A stretch of DNA of 64,000 bases from contig NZ_JNKF01000013.1 in NCBI RefSeq assembly GCF_000702825.1, forward strand, positions 248,001 through 312,000. The letters run 5' to 3'. This document shows positions 1-7,767 of this stretch, piece after piece (the first letter of the stretch is position 1; each line of letters begins with the position of its first letter). The notes beneath the pieces are model-generated. The model saw only the letters and a program-made list of their open reading frames with translations. It was not told where the DNA came from and did not search any database. The translations under genes and the position numbers were made by a program. This DNA comes from Prevotella sp. P6B1 (GTDB lineage Bacteria; Bacteroidota; Bacteroidia; Bacteroidales; Bacteroidaceae).

Positions 1-601
1 TCTGCTGGTTCAGCGCTGCAGTAAGCTGACTCAGGTCGCGCGAGGTGCGTGTCAGATCGGATGTTATCTGGTCAACATTGTGCAACGAGTGGGCAATAGC
101 TGGATCGGCCAGGAGCGTATTGACACTGGCCAGAATGGAATCGAGCTTGGGCAGCATCTGCTGGATGGCGGGAATCATGTCGGCAGCCTTTCCCATGGCG
201 CCTACCTGCTGACCACCACTGATGGTATCGCCAGGAGCCACCATACCACTGGAAGCATCGCCTAAGACAAGCATCACCTTGACATTGCCCATCAGGTCGG
301 TAGCAATCTCTGCACGACTGCCCCGGGGCACATTCAACTGGGGATTCACGCCAATAGTGGCCACTATCTCACCTGTATGATCGTATTTGAAATCAATGCC
401 CTCGACCACTCCCACACGATAACCGTTAGCATAGATAGGACTGGCTACGGAGAGTCCGCTCACATCCTGGAACTTCACGAAATATCGGTTGTCGGTAGAA
501 AACAGCGTCATTCCCTTTAAGAACTGCAAACCGAAATAGAGTACCAGTACTCCTGCTACAGCCACAAGGGCAATCCGAATTTCTTTCGAAAACTTCTTCA
601 T
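1..601 (-). CDS. MlaD/MCE-domain lipid transport protein (3' part outside window)
   Basis: The protein starts MKKFSKEIRIALVAVAGVLV and is open to the window edge, so about 200 residues are visible and the C-terminus is missing. A single N-terminal membrane helix (about residues 8-27) is followed by an MCE/MlaD domain (about residues 38-115, with FSTDNRYFVKFQDVSGL and GYRVGVVEGI) and then a helical, coiled-coil-like tail. MCE proteins bind phospholipids in the periplasm and feed Mla-type ABC systems, anchored in the inner membrane. The gene starts 15 bp after the amidase stop and is the last visible member of that operon. The assignment rests on recognising the domain; the transported lipid cannot be told. 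Confidence 0.88.
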   Translation of the reverse strand, partial: MKKFSKEIRIALVAVAGVLVLYFGLQFLKGMTLFSTDNRYFVKFQDVSGLSVASPIYANGYRVGVVEGIDFKYDHTGEIVATIGVNPQLNVPRGSRAEIATDLMGNVKVMLVLGDASSGMVAPGDTISGGQQVGAMGKAADMIPAIQQMLPKLDSILASVNTLLADPAIAHSLHNVDQITSDLTRTSRDLSQLTAALNQQ

Positions 602-616
602 ATTCTTATCTCTTTA

Positions 617-1846
617 TTATTTCTTTGATTTAAACTCACGAATGGCAGCATTCACATCTACACGCTGACCTCCCTTGAAGGCCACAATGAAAGCCTCAGG
701 AATCTTGGTGGCCACCTCCTTACGCAAACGATAAATCTCGTTGTAATTGGCTGATGCACCTACGGTGTACTTATACACACCGCCATCCTGATAGAAATCG
801 ACATGCTCCAGGCCCTTGAAACGGGCATCAGTGGCCTTGAGTCGCGATGAGCTCGACAGAATCTGCACCTTGAATATCGGTGCATCGGTTGGAGTGGCGC
901 TCACGGCAGGCTGTGTCTGAGCCGGCACGGGCTGGGGAGCCACCACCTCGGGGGCGGGCTCTGCCACCGTCTTGACCTCTATCGGTTCGACCTTAGCCTC
1001 AGCCACAGGAGCTTCGGGCACTGGGTCGTCCATCTTCATATAAGGTATGGTGATATTGCCGCCATGACGCTTACGGTAATTCAGGAAGGCATTGAACATG
1101 CCGCGGGCATACAGACTCTCGGCGTTGGCAGAGTTCATGAAGTCCTCTTCGTCGCGGGTCGAAATAAAGCCTAACTCCAACAGCGCTCCAGGCATCGACG
1201 AGAGGCGCAGTACGGCCAGATTATCCTGCTGGGCACCCATATCCTGGCGGCCTGTGGCCTGGCACACATACTTCTGCATATATTTCGCCAGCTCAACGCT
1301 GTTCTCCATATTCTTGTCCTGAATGAACTCGAACATGATATCACTCTCGGGCGAATTGGGGTCATAGCCATGGTAGGTCTGCTTGTAGTCCTTCTCCATG
1401 AAGATCACCGAGTTTTCGCGCTTGGCCACTTCCAGATTCTGCAGCACACCCGTCTGCTTGCCAGTACGCTTGCTGGTTCCCAGAGTGTAGGTCTGGAATC
1501 CGCGTGCCACCCTACCCTTGGGCAAGGCGTTGATATGAATCGAGATAAACAAGTCGGCCTTGTTCTGATTGGCAATATCGGCACGGCGGTACAACTCAAC
1601 AAACTTATCAGTCTTACGGGTATAGACCACCTTGACGTCAGGGCAGTTCTGCTCGACCAAGCGACCAAAAGCCAAAGCAAACTTCAGGGTGAGATTCTTC
1701 TCCTTGGAGATAGCACCCACAGCACCAGTATCGTGGCCACCATGTCCGGCATCGACCACGAGCGTAAACTGATTAGTATTTCCTGCATGAGCCACCAAAG
1801 CCCCACACAGCATCAATATTCCAAATATATATTTAATCCTCTTCAC
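617..1846 (-). CDS. N-acetylmuramoyl-L-alanine amidase with SPOR-like domain
   Basis: This 409-residue exported enzyme cleaves the amide bond between N-acetylmuramic acid and the stem peptide of peptidoglycan. A signal peptide (residues 1-21, ending VAHA) precedes an Amidase_3 domain with the zinc-binding motif VVDAGHGGHDTGA, the motif LFISIHINA and the catalytic-Glu motif LLELGFIST. A Pro/Ala/Val-rich linker (about residues 270-325) leads to a C-terminal SPOR-like domain starting near FKVQILSSSS. SPOR domains bind denuded glycan at division sites, so a role in septal cell-wall processing is inferred. It is 20 bp downstream of folB and 15 bp upstream of the MCE gene in the same operon. Confidence 0.93.
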   Translation of the reverse strand: MKRIKYIFGILMLCGALVAHAGNTNQFTLVVDAGHGGHDTGAVGAISKEKNLTLKFALAFGRLVEQNCPDVKVVYTRKTDKFVELYRRADIANQNKADLFISIHINALPKGRVARGFQTYTLGTSKRTGKQTGVLQNLEVAKRENSVIFMEKDYKQTYHGYDPNSPESDIMFEFIQDKNMENSVELAKYMQKYVCQATGRQDMGAQQDNLAVLRLSSMPGALLELGFISTRDEEDFMNSANAESLYARGMFNAFLNYRKRHGGNITIPYMKMDDPVPEAPVAEAKVEPIEVKTVAEPAPEVVAPQPVPAQTQPAVSATPTDAPIFKVQILSSSSRLKATDARFKGLEHVDFYQDGGVYKYTVGASANYNEIYRLRKEVATKIPEAFIVAFKGGQRVDVNAAIREFKSKK

Positions 1847-1866
1847 TATTCAATTCTAATTCTTCA

Positions 1867-2238
1867 CTATTCACTCAGATAGTGTATTTCCACGCCTGCG
1901 CCTTCGCAATCGGCACCCATCGGCGGGTTTTTCTTTGTTATTTTCAAATCGATAGACGATACCTGCGGGAAACGCTGCTGGATGGCATCTGCTATACGGC
2001 CTGCCACATGCTCCAACAGGCGCGACGGCTTAGCCATCTCTGTTTCCACCAAGGCATACAACTCGGCATAGTTCAAGGTATCAGCCACCTCGTCACTCTT
2101 CATAGCCTCAGCAATGGGATAGCCCACACGAAGGTCGACGAAGAACTCGCCGCCTACCCGATTCTCCTGAGGCAGCACCCCATGGAAGGCATAGAAACGC
2201 GCCTGATTCAGATAGATATATGCCGATGCCAGTCTCAT
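1867..2238 (-). CDS. folB: dihydroneopterin aldolase
   Basis: This 123-residue protein has the usual length for FolB, which converts 7,8-dihydroneopterin to 6-hydroxymethyl-dihydropterin and glycolaldehyde in cytoplasmic folate synthesis. Family features seen are RFYAFHGVLPQEN near the start (FYGYHG-like motif), LNYAELYALVE in the middle and the conserved lysine in LKITKKNPPM near the end. The start ATG overlaps the stop of the upstream gene by 4 bp (ATGA), suggesting coupled translation. No folate neighbours are present; FolB is simply carried in an envelope operon. Confidence 0.92.
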   Translation of the reverse strand: MRLASAYIYLNQARFYAFHGVLPQENRVGGEFFVDLRVGYPIAEAMKSDEVADTLNYAELYALVETEMAKPSRLLEHVAGRIADAIQQRFPQVSSIDLKITKKNPPMGADCEGAGVEIHYLSE

Positions 2239-2927
2239 GCCTCCTCAACAACGTCTTGTTCCAAATCGTCATGATTGCCGGGAGCATACTTCTTCAAGGC
2301 ACGCTCAACACCCGTCTTCCAGGTATTGATACTCTCGTCCTTCAATGACAACGATGCCACCAGCTTAATGACGTGCTCAATAGGCATACGATAGCGCAAC
2401 ACGCCCGAGATGAGCTTGGCATAGTTCCAATACTCGGGGTTGAACTTCTCAGAGAGCCCCTCCACGGTGGTCTTGTAGCCACGCTTATTCTCGAATTGGA
2501 AGTCGTAGCGCTTGGTTCCGTCGGGATTGAGCTGTTTGATAATCTTTCCCTTCACCACATTCTTGGGGAGCACAATACCTTCTTCGTCATCGGCCAAGCC
2601 CGTAAATATCTCATAAGGATAGCCATCAAGCAAACCTACCAGAGCCACCCACTTTTCACGGTTATTCTGGAATCGTACTACATCACATTCGAGCTCCTGT
2701 GGGCGAACTTCGGTCACATCGGGACGACGTTCGTGCGTGAACAAATCGATAGCCTGCATAGAGAGGTTGACCAACAACTCCGCATCATCAGGAGCTATCT
2801 TCTGAAGGCACTGATCCAAAATAGCATTGACACGCTCTTCGCTAAGCGTGCTATCGGATCGCCTGCCCACAGATGTCAATTCGCGAGCTATACGATGAAT
2901 GAGTTCACTACGCAAGTTTTCTTCCAT
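2235..2927 (-). CDS. stand-alone protein resembling the C-terminal domain of B12-dependent ribonucleotide reductase
   Basis: This 230-residue cytoplasmic protein carries a segment (about residues 80-215: ECDVVRFQNNREKWVALVGL, PYEIFTGLADDEEGI, KRGYKTTVEGLSEKFNPEYW, INTWKTGVERALKKY) that I recognise from the extreme C-terminus of the adenosylcobalamin-dependent reductase NrdJ of Bacteroidota. The roughly 600-residue catalytic barrel, its active-site cysteines and the glycyl or cobalamin elements are absent. Only two cysteines are seen, neither in a CxxC pair. It cannot reduce nucleotides itself. A regulatory or assembly role is possible but unsupported. It is the first gene of the operon and overlaps folB by 4 bp. 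Family resemblance is recalled, not searched. Confidence 0.6.
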   Translation of the reverse strand: MEENLRSELIHRIARELTSVGRRSDSTLSEERVNAILDQCLQKIAPDDAELLVNLSMQAIDLFTHERRPDVTEVRPQELECDVVRFQNNREKWVALVGLLDGYPYEIFTGLADDEEGIVLPKNVVKGKIIKQLNPDGTKRYDFQFENKRGYKTTVEGLSEKFNPEYWNYAKLISGVLRYRMPIEHVIKLVASLSLKDESINTWKTGVERALKKYAPGNHDDLEQDVVEEA

Positions 2928-2946
2928 ATCTTTATATTTTTGTGTG

Positions 2947-2954
2947 CAAAGTTA
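2947..2954 (-). promoter_or_regulatory. Bacteroidota -7 box for the 2927-1 operon
   Basis: TAACTTTG on the minus strand matches TAnnTTTG, 19 nt before the first start codon. No clear -33 TTTG is seen. Confidence 0.65.
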
Positions 2955-2976
2955 ATAATAAATGAGGAAATATTTG

Positions 2977-2984
2977 TATTTTTG
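2977..2984 (+). promoter_or_regulatory. Bacteroidota -7 box for the nitroreductase gene
   Basis: TATTTTTG matches TAnnTTTG, 49 nt before the nitroreductase ATG. The divergent minus-strand box lies only 22 bp away, so the two promoters share one intergenic region. Confidence 0.6.
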
Positions 2985-3033
2985 CATCCAAAACTTACTA
3001 AATATCAGATTTTTATAAGCAAAATTAAGAGAT

Positions 3034-3798
3034 ATGAAGAATTTATTGACACGACGAACCATTAGAAAATACACCTCGCAGGACGTGAGCGAGGAATTGC
3101 TGAACCGGCTGATGAACGAGGCTGCACGCACCCAGACCATGGGAAATCTGCAGCTCTACAGTGTCATTGTAACGCGCTCTGCCGACATGAAAGCCAGGCT
3201 CGCACCCGCCCATTTCAACCAACCCATGGTGAAAGAGGCGCCTGTGGTGCTGACCATCTGCGCTGATTTCAACCGTACCAGCTTCTGGGCAAAATGCCGC
3301 AACGCAGAACCCGGCTACGACAACTTCCTCTCATATATCAATGCCGCCACCGATGCCCTGCTCTATACGCAGACGCTCTGCAACCTGATGGACGAGGAAG
3401 GCTTGGGCTACTGCTATCTCGGCACCACCGTTTATCAACCCCAGCAGATTATCGACGTGCTGCAGTTGCCAAAGCTGGTGATGCCTGTGGCTACCCTCAC
3501 CGTGGGATGGCCAGCCGAAGAGCCCGCACTATCCGACCGTCTGCCGCTGGAGAGTTTTGTGCATCAGGAAACGTATCAGGATTATCTGGCTGCTGATATC
3601 GACACCTATTATAATTATAAGGAGAACCTGGAAGAGAACCAGAACTTTGTACGTATCAACAACAAGGAAACACTCGCCCAGATTTTCACCGATATCCGCT
3701 ACACCCGCAAAGACAACGAGGCGATGTCGCAGACACTCTTCGAGGCCCTCATCCGCCAAGGGTTCTTCCCCTATGCCCGACGCTTCGAGCTGTTCTAA
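3034..3798 (+). CDS. nitroreductase family FMN oxidoreductase
   Basis: This 254-residue cytoplasmic flavoprotein has the nitroreductase start LLTRRTIRKYTSQDVS, whose arginines normally contact FMN phosphate, followed by EAARTQTMGNLQLYSVIV, the central helix AATDALLYTQTLCNLMDEEG, GYCYLGTTVYQP, and PVATLTVGWPAEEPALSDRL near the C-terminal domain. Length and layout fit NfsA/FRP-type NADPH-dependent reductases of nitro compounds, quinones or free flavin; the physiological substrate cannot be told. It is a single-gene unit between a divergent promoter and a strong terminator. Confidence 0.88.
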   Translation: MKNLLTRRTIRKYTSQDVSEELLNRLMNEAARTQTMGNLQLYSVIVTRSADMKARLAPAHFNQPMVKEAPVVLTICADFNRTSFWAKCRNAEPGYDNFLSYINAATDALLYTQTLCNLMDEEGLGYCYLGTTVYQPQQIIDVLQLPKLVMPVATLTVGWPAEEPALSDRLPLESFVHQETYQDYLAADIDTYYNYKENLEENQNFVRINNKETLAQIFTDIRYTRKDNEAMSQTLFEALIRQGFFPYARRFELF

Positions 3799-3808
3799 AT
3801 AAAAAAAC

Positions 3809-3845
3809 GAGGGCCCTCACACCGAGGCGCCCTCATTTCTTTTTA
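3809..3845. terminator. bidirectional intrinsic terminator
   Basis: GAGGGC-CCTC pairs with GAGG-(C)-GCCCTC around a 5-nt loop (3809-3834). A T-rich run follows on the plus strand, and an A-run lies at 3800-3807 on the other side. It sits between the convergent nitroreductase and ExuT-like genes and can serve both. Confidence 0.85.
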
Positions 3846-3859
3846 TGATGACATGCTAA

Positions 3860-5317
3860 TTAGTCTTCGAGCGTAATGGGCTTGTACTTTGGTACCAGTG
3901 CCTTCATGATACACCAGCCTATCAGGTAGGCTACAGCACAGATACAGAATACAACCATGTAGGCAGCAGGCTTACCTTCGAAACCGAAGAACTGGAAGGC
4001 GGTACCCTGATTGGCTGCCCAGGTAAAGAACTCACCCGAACCCATGTTGATGGCCATCGAACCGAAACCACCAGTCATGGTACCCAGACCAACGATGGTA
4101 CCGATGGTACTCTTGGGGAACATGTCGCCGATGGTTGAGAACAGGTTGGCACTCCAAGCCTGATGACCTGCACCCAGCAGACCGATCAGGATAGCTGGCC
4201 ACCAAGCGCTATAAGCACCAAGAGGCTGAGCCAACAAGCCTAATACAGGGAAACAAGCAAATATCAGCATGGCGCGCATACGACCCAGATAGGGGTTCAT
4301 GCCCTTCTTGTCAACAAAATAGGTAGGCAGATAACCACCACCGATAGAGAGAACGGTTACAATGAGGTAGAGCGTAAAGATGAGCGCAATACCCATAGCC
4401 GAATCAGAGGTATAGCCGTACTGGTCGCTGAAGTAAGCAGGCGCCCAGAACAGGAAGAACCACCAAACACCATCGGTCATGAGCTTACCAACAAGGAATG
4501 CCCATGTCTGGCGATAAGTAAAGCACTTGAGGAATGGAATGGCTTTCTCTTCCTTTACAGTCTCACGATTCTGAACCTCCGACAGGTCGTTATCCTGCTC
4601 AATGTAGTTCAGCTCGGCCTGGTTAACGAACTTGTTGCTGCGTGGCTTCTCGTACAGCCACATCCACAAGCCCATCCATACATAACCCAGTACACCAATG
4701 ATGATGAAAGCCATCTCCCATCCCCAGGCACGTGCCAAGAGGGGAATAGTGGCAGGAGCAGCCAAGGCACCTACCGATGCACCACTGTTAAAGATAGAGG
4801 TAGAGAATGCACGGTCCTTCTTGGGGAAGTACTCGGCAGTGGCCTTGATAGCTGCAGGGAAGTTACCTGCCTCACCCACAGCAAGAATCATACGGCAAGA
4901 GAGGAACAACCATACAGAAATGGTTGCAATAGCTACAGCAGCATCGCTACCAGCCTGCACCATACGCAAAGCCTCGATGCTGTCATAGCCCTCGATATTC
5001 ATAGCCACCCATCCACAGCCAGCATGCATGACAGCACCTGTGCTCCATACAAAGATGGCAATGAGATAACCTTTCTTGGTGCCCATCCAGTCGATGAACT
5101 TACCCGAGAAAAGGTTGGCAATGGCATAGAACAACGAGAACAAACCCGTAATCTTACCATAGTCGGCATCGGTCCAATGGAAATCTACTGCAATAAAATC
5201 CTTCCAAGTTAACGAGAGAACCTGACGGTCCATATAGTTCACTGTGGTTGCCAGGAACAGCAGCGCACAGATAACCCAACGGAAGTTGGACATTTTTGTA
5301 GTCTGTACTGGTGTCAT
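3860..5317 (-). CDS. MFS transporter, ExuT-like hexuronate family
   Basis: This 485-residue inner-membrane protein has about 12 hydrophobic segments. It begins with the anion:cation-symporter signature VNYMDRQVLSLTWKDF and contains LFSGKFIDWMGTKKG and MILAVGEAGNFPAAIKATAE, typical of the ExuT/GudP branch. Such proteins import hexuronates such as galacturonate or glucuronate with protons. The gene starts 2 bp after the kduI stop, so it is the third gene of the uronate operon. The context (KduI acts on unsaturated uronate products) supports uronate or ketouronate import. The exact substrate is inferred. Confidence 0.87.
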   Translation of the reverse strand: MTPVQTTKMSNFRWVICALLFLATTVNYMDRQVLSLTWKDFIAVDFHWTDADYGKITGLFSLFYAIANLFSGKFIDWMGTKKGYLIAIFVWSTGAVMHAGCGWVAMNIEGYDSIEALRMVQAGSDAAVAIATISVWLFLSCRMILAVGEAGNFPAAIKATAEYFPKKDRAFSTSIFNSGASVGALAAPATIPLLARAWGWEMAFIIIGVLGYVWMGLWMWLYEKPRSNKFVNQAELNYIEQDNDLSEVQNRETVKEEKAIPFLKCFTYRQTWAFLVGKLMTDGVWWFFLFWAPAYFSDQYGYTSDSAMGIALIFTLYLIVTVLSIGGGYLPTYFVDKKGMNPYLGRMRAMLIFACFPVLGLLAQPLGAYSAWWPAILIGLLGAGHQAWSANLFSTIGDMFPKSTIGTIVGLGTMTGGFGSMAINMGSGEFFTWAANQGTAFQFFGFEGKPAAYMVVFCICAVAYLIGWCIMKALVPKYKPITLED

Positions 5318-5319
5318 AA

Positions 5320-6306
5320 TTATCTCAGGTCTTTAACTTCAATATTATCCTTATCGTTATAGTTCAGGTTCTCGCCTGCCATACCCCAGATAAAGGTATA
5401 GTAATAGGTGGCCGATGCGCAATGGATACTCCACTCCGGACTCATAATAGCCTGCTCGTTCTTGAGCCATACCACACGGGTTTCCTGAGGCTCACCCATC
5501 ACATGACTGATCTGCTGCCCCTCGGGCAGATTGAAATAGTAGTAAGCCTCGATACGACGACCATGGGTATGAGGTGGCATGGTGTTCCACACACTACCCT
5601 CCTGCAACTGGGTCAGTCCCATCTGCAACTGGCAGGGGCCCTCTTCAAGGGCGGTATTTACTATCAGCTGGTTGATAGTACGCTGGTTGCTCTCGGCCTT
5701 GGTGCCCAGAGGTTTCTCCTTGGTACCTACAATCACTGCCTTCAGGCTCTTGACCTTGCCATTCTTACGGCCATCAAGTGTAACCCACTGGGTCTTATAG
5801 TGCTGATGAGCAGTGGCACTGTTCAGATAGAACTTGGCGGGATTCTTAGGATCTTTCGAACGGAAAATCACCTCCTTATTGGTATCAATATCATTACCTT
5901 TCTTATCCTTACCAAGCCAGCCACGCCCCACATAGAGTGCCTCGCTATAGCCAAGTGGATACTCCTGACCATCGACGATAACAACGCCATCGCCACCAGT
6001 ATTGATGATGCCCAACTCACGATTACGCATAAAATAGTCGGCACGCAACTGAGGATGAGTCTCCAGCTTCAAATCCTTGGTTACAGGCATAGCGCCACCA
6101 AAGATAAAGCGATCGTAGTACGAATAAGTGAGGTTAATCTCATTGGGCGCCATCACCTTCTCCATCACAAAACGGTCGCGCAGAGTCTGCGTGTCATAGT
6201 GTTTAACATCGGCAGGGTGACAAGCTGTCTGGAACGTCATGTTCTGCTGGCCGAAGGCCGTTGCAAGATTTCCCATAAGCATCAGTGTAAAAATTGTTTT
6301 CTTCAT
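5320..6306 (-). CDS. kduI: 5-keto-4-deoxyuronate isomerase with N-terminal signal peptide
   Basis: The 328-residue protein isomerises 5-keto-4-deoxyuronate to 3-deoxy-D-glycero-2,5-hexodiulosonate in pectin and glycosaminoglycan catabolism. Zinc ligands are visible as His246, His248 and Glu253 ([18 protein letters not shown]) and His295 (SPEWSIHC), and the end VKDLR is typical. The usual length is about 278. The extra residues are an apparent signal peptide (1-20, [20 protein letters not shown]) and two insertions near 130-145 and 177-205. Classical KduI is cytoplasmic, so a periplasmic location is inferred here. It lies 12 bp after the IIC gene and 2 bp before the ExuT-like gene. Confidence 0.92.
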   Translation of the reverse strand: MKKTIFTLMLMGNLATAFGQQNMTFQTACHPADVKHYDTQTLRDRFVMEKVMAPNEINLTYSYYDRFIFGGAMPVTKDLKLETHPQLRADYFMRNRELGIINTGGDGVVIVDGQEYPLGYSEALYVGRGWLGKDKKGNDIDTNKEVIFRSKDPKNPAKFYLNSATAHQHYKTQWVTLDGRKNGKVKSLKAVIVGTKEKPLGTKAESNQRTINQLIVNTALEEGPCQLQMGLTQLQEGSVWNTMPPHTHGRRIEAYYYFNLPEGQQISHVMGEPQETRVVWLKNEQAIMSPEWSIHCASATYYYTFIWGMAGENLNYNDKDNIEVKDLR

Positions 6307-6318
6307 TGTTTTATGTTA

Positions 6319-7686
6319 TTATTGATTACTTTTCTCATCCTTCACAATGCGTTGACGATTGAACCACATCATGGCTGCAGTAAAGAGGGTAAGCACACCC
6401 ATACCAATCCACTGCAGATTATTGACGCACTTGTAGATGGTCCAGCCAAACAGGCTTGAGGCAAAGTCGAGCGCACCTGCCTCGAAGCCCTCAGGAATCT
6501 TGGCGGCGCTATCGCCAGTCTGCTCAAACACGGTGTGGGCGGCCTGAGTGAAAGCCGGTGCCATATCGGTTACAAACCACAGGCCGATGGCCAAAGCCAC
6601 CAAACCTACGATAAACGTCTTAACCACATTACCCTTGGTGTAAGGCAGCACCATCACAAACACATAAAACATACCAGCCAACGAGGCCAATGGCAGGAAC
6701 TCGTTACCTGGCAGGATAACAGCCAAGCCCAAGGTTACAGGTATCAACAGCAGCGATACTACCAGCGTAGTGGGATGGCCTATCACCAAAGCAGGCGACA
6801 TACCAATATATACTTTCTTACCATTGAACTTCTTCTTCACCACCTCCTGAGTCTTCTCAGAGATAGGCATCAAGCCATCGATAAACAGCTTGGTGATACG
6901 TGGGATAAGCTCCATCACAGCACCCATAGTAACACCCAGGAACAGGATCTTCTTAATATCCAACTGAGCCAGCGCACCAATCAGCGCACCTACGATAACA
7001 CCCAATACCAGAGGCTCGCCCAGCACACCAAACTTCTTCTTCAAGCCCTCGGCATCGATATCCAGCTTCGAGAAACCAGGAATCATATCCAAGCCCTTAT
7101 TGATGAGCATGGCAAACGGGGTGAAACTCTGCACAAAAGGCTGTGGGATAGAAATACCTTCCATACCCTCGTAATAGCCCTGGAACTTAGGCGCTGTAAG
7201 GTCGGCCATTACCAGTGTGTTGATGTAGCAGACGATAGCGGCGAAATAGCCCCATGCCAGACTCTGATCCATCACGAAATAGGCAACGGCACCGATAAAG
7301 GCAAAATGCCAGTAGTTCCACAGGTCGATATTAACGGTGCGGGTGGTTTTGGTGATGAGCATGAGGAAGTTTACACCCAGACAGATGGGGATAATCAATG
7401 CCCCCACAGCTGTATTGTAAGCCACAGCTGCGGCAGCTGGCCATCCCATGTCGAACACGCCTAACTGAAGATGATACAACCTTGAAATTTCTGACAAGGG
7501 ATCACCAAAATTATTGGTCAGCAGGGCGGTCACAATGCCCAGACCTACGAAACCAACACCAACATAAAGTCCTGATTTTAAAGACTTCCCGAACTTCAGC
7601 CCAATACAAAGACCAATAATGGTAAAAAGAATAGGCATCATTACCGATGCGCCCAGGCTGATAATGTAACTGAATACTTGCTCCAT
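6319..7686 (-). CDS. GatC-like PTS IIC membrane component without PTS partners
   Basis: This 455-residue inner-membrane protein has roughly 10-12 hydrophobic segments and the length and style of the galactitol-type EIIC (GatC) family, including PIICLGVNFLMLITKTTRT, SLAWGYFAAIVCYINTLVMA and MSPALVIGHPTTLVVSLLLI. EIIC forms the sugar channel of a phosphotransferase system. No IIA, IIB, HPr or enzyme I is encoded in this window. It is the first gene of an operon with kduI and an ExuT-like transporter and has its own promoter. In this setting it may work as a secondary or facilitated uronate/polyol carrier, which is inference. Confidence 0.82.
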   Translation of the reverse strand: MEQVFSYIISLGASVMMPILFTIIGLCIGLKFGKSLKSGLYVGVGFVGLGIVTALLTNNFGDPLSEISRLYHLQLGVFDMGWPAAAAVAYNTAVGALIIPICLGVNFLMLITKTTRTVNIDLWNYWHFAFIGAVAYFVMDQSLAWGYFAAIVCYINTLVMADLTAPKFQGYYEGMEGISIPQPFVQSFTPFAMLINKGLDMIPGFSKLDIDAEGLKKKFGVLGEPLVLGVIVGALIGALAQLDIKKILFLGVTMGAVMELIPRITKLFIDGLMPISEKTQEVVKKKFNGKKVYIGMSPALVIGHPTTLVVSLLLIPVTLGLAVILPGNEFLPLASLAGMFYVFVMVLPYTKGNVVKTFIVGLVALAIGLWFVTDMAPAFTQAAHTVFEQTGDSAAKIPEGFEAGALDFASSLFGWTIYKCVNNLQWIGMGVLTLFTAAMMWFNRQRIVKDEKSNQ

Positions 7687-7708
7687 TTGTTTTTAGTAAA
7701 TTTTGGTG

Positions 7709-7716
7709 CAAAGATA
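7709..7716 (-). promoter_or_regulatory. Bacteroidota -7 box of the uronate operon
   Basis: TATCTTTG on the minus strand, 22 nt before the IIC start codon. No convincing -33 element is seen. Confidence 0.7.
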
Positions 7717-7767
7717 CACATTTTTGCCGAACCAATCTACAATGTTTGCGTTTTTTTTACTCAAACG

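Noticed and set aside
5422..6459. 345-codon plus-strand open frame opposite kduI and the IIC gene
   Set aside because: It is antisense to well-supported genes with intact catalytic motifs, its product has no domain or signal, and no promoter of the local type precedes it.
7717..7767. Terminator between the histidine kinase and the uronate operon
   Set aside because: A palindrome and an A/T-run exist, but no convincing stem followed by a T-run on the minus strand was found.
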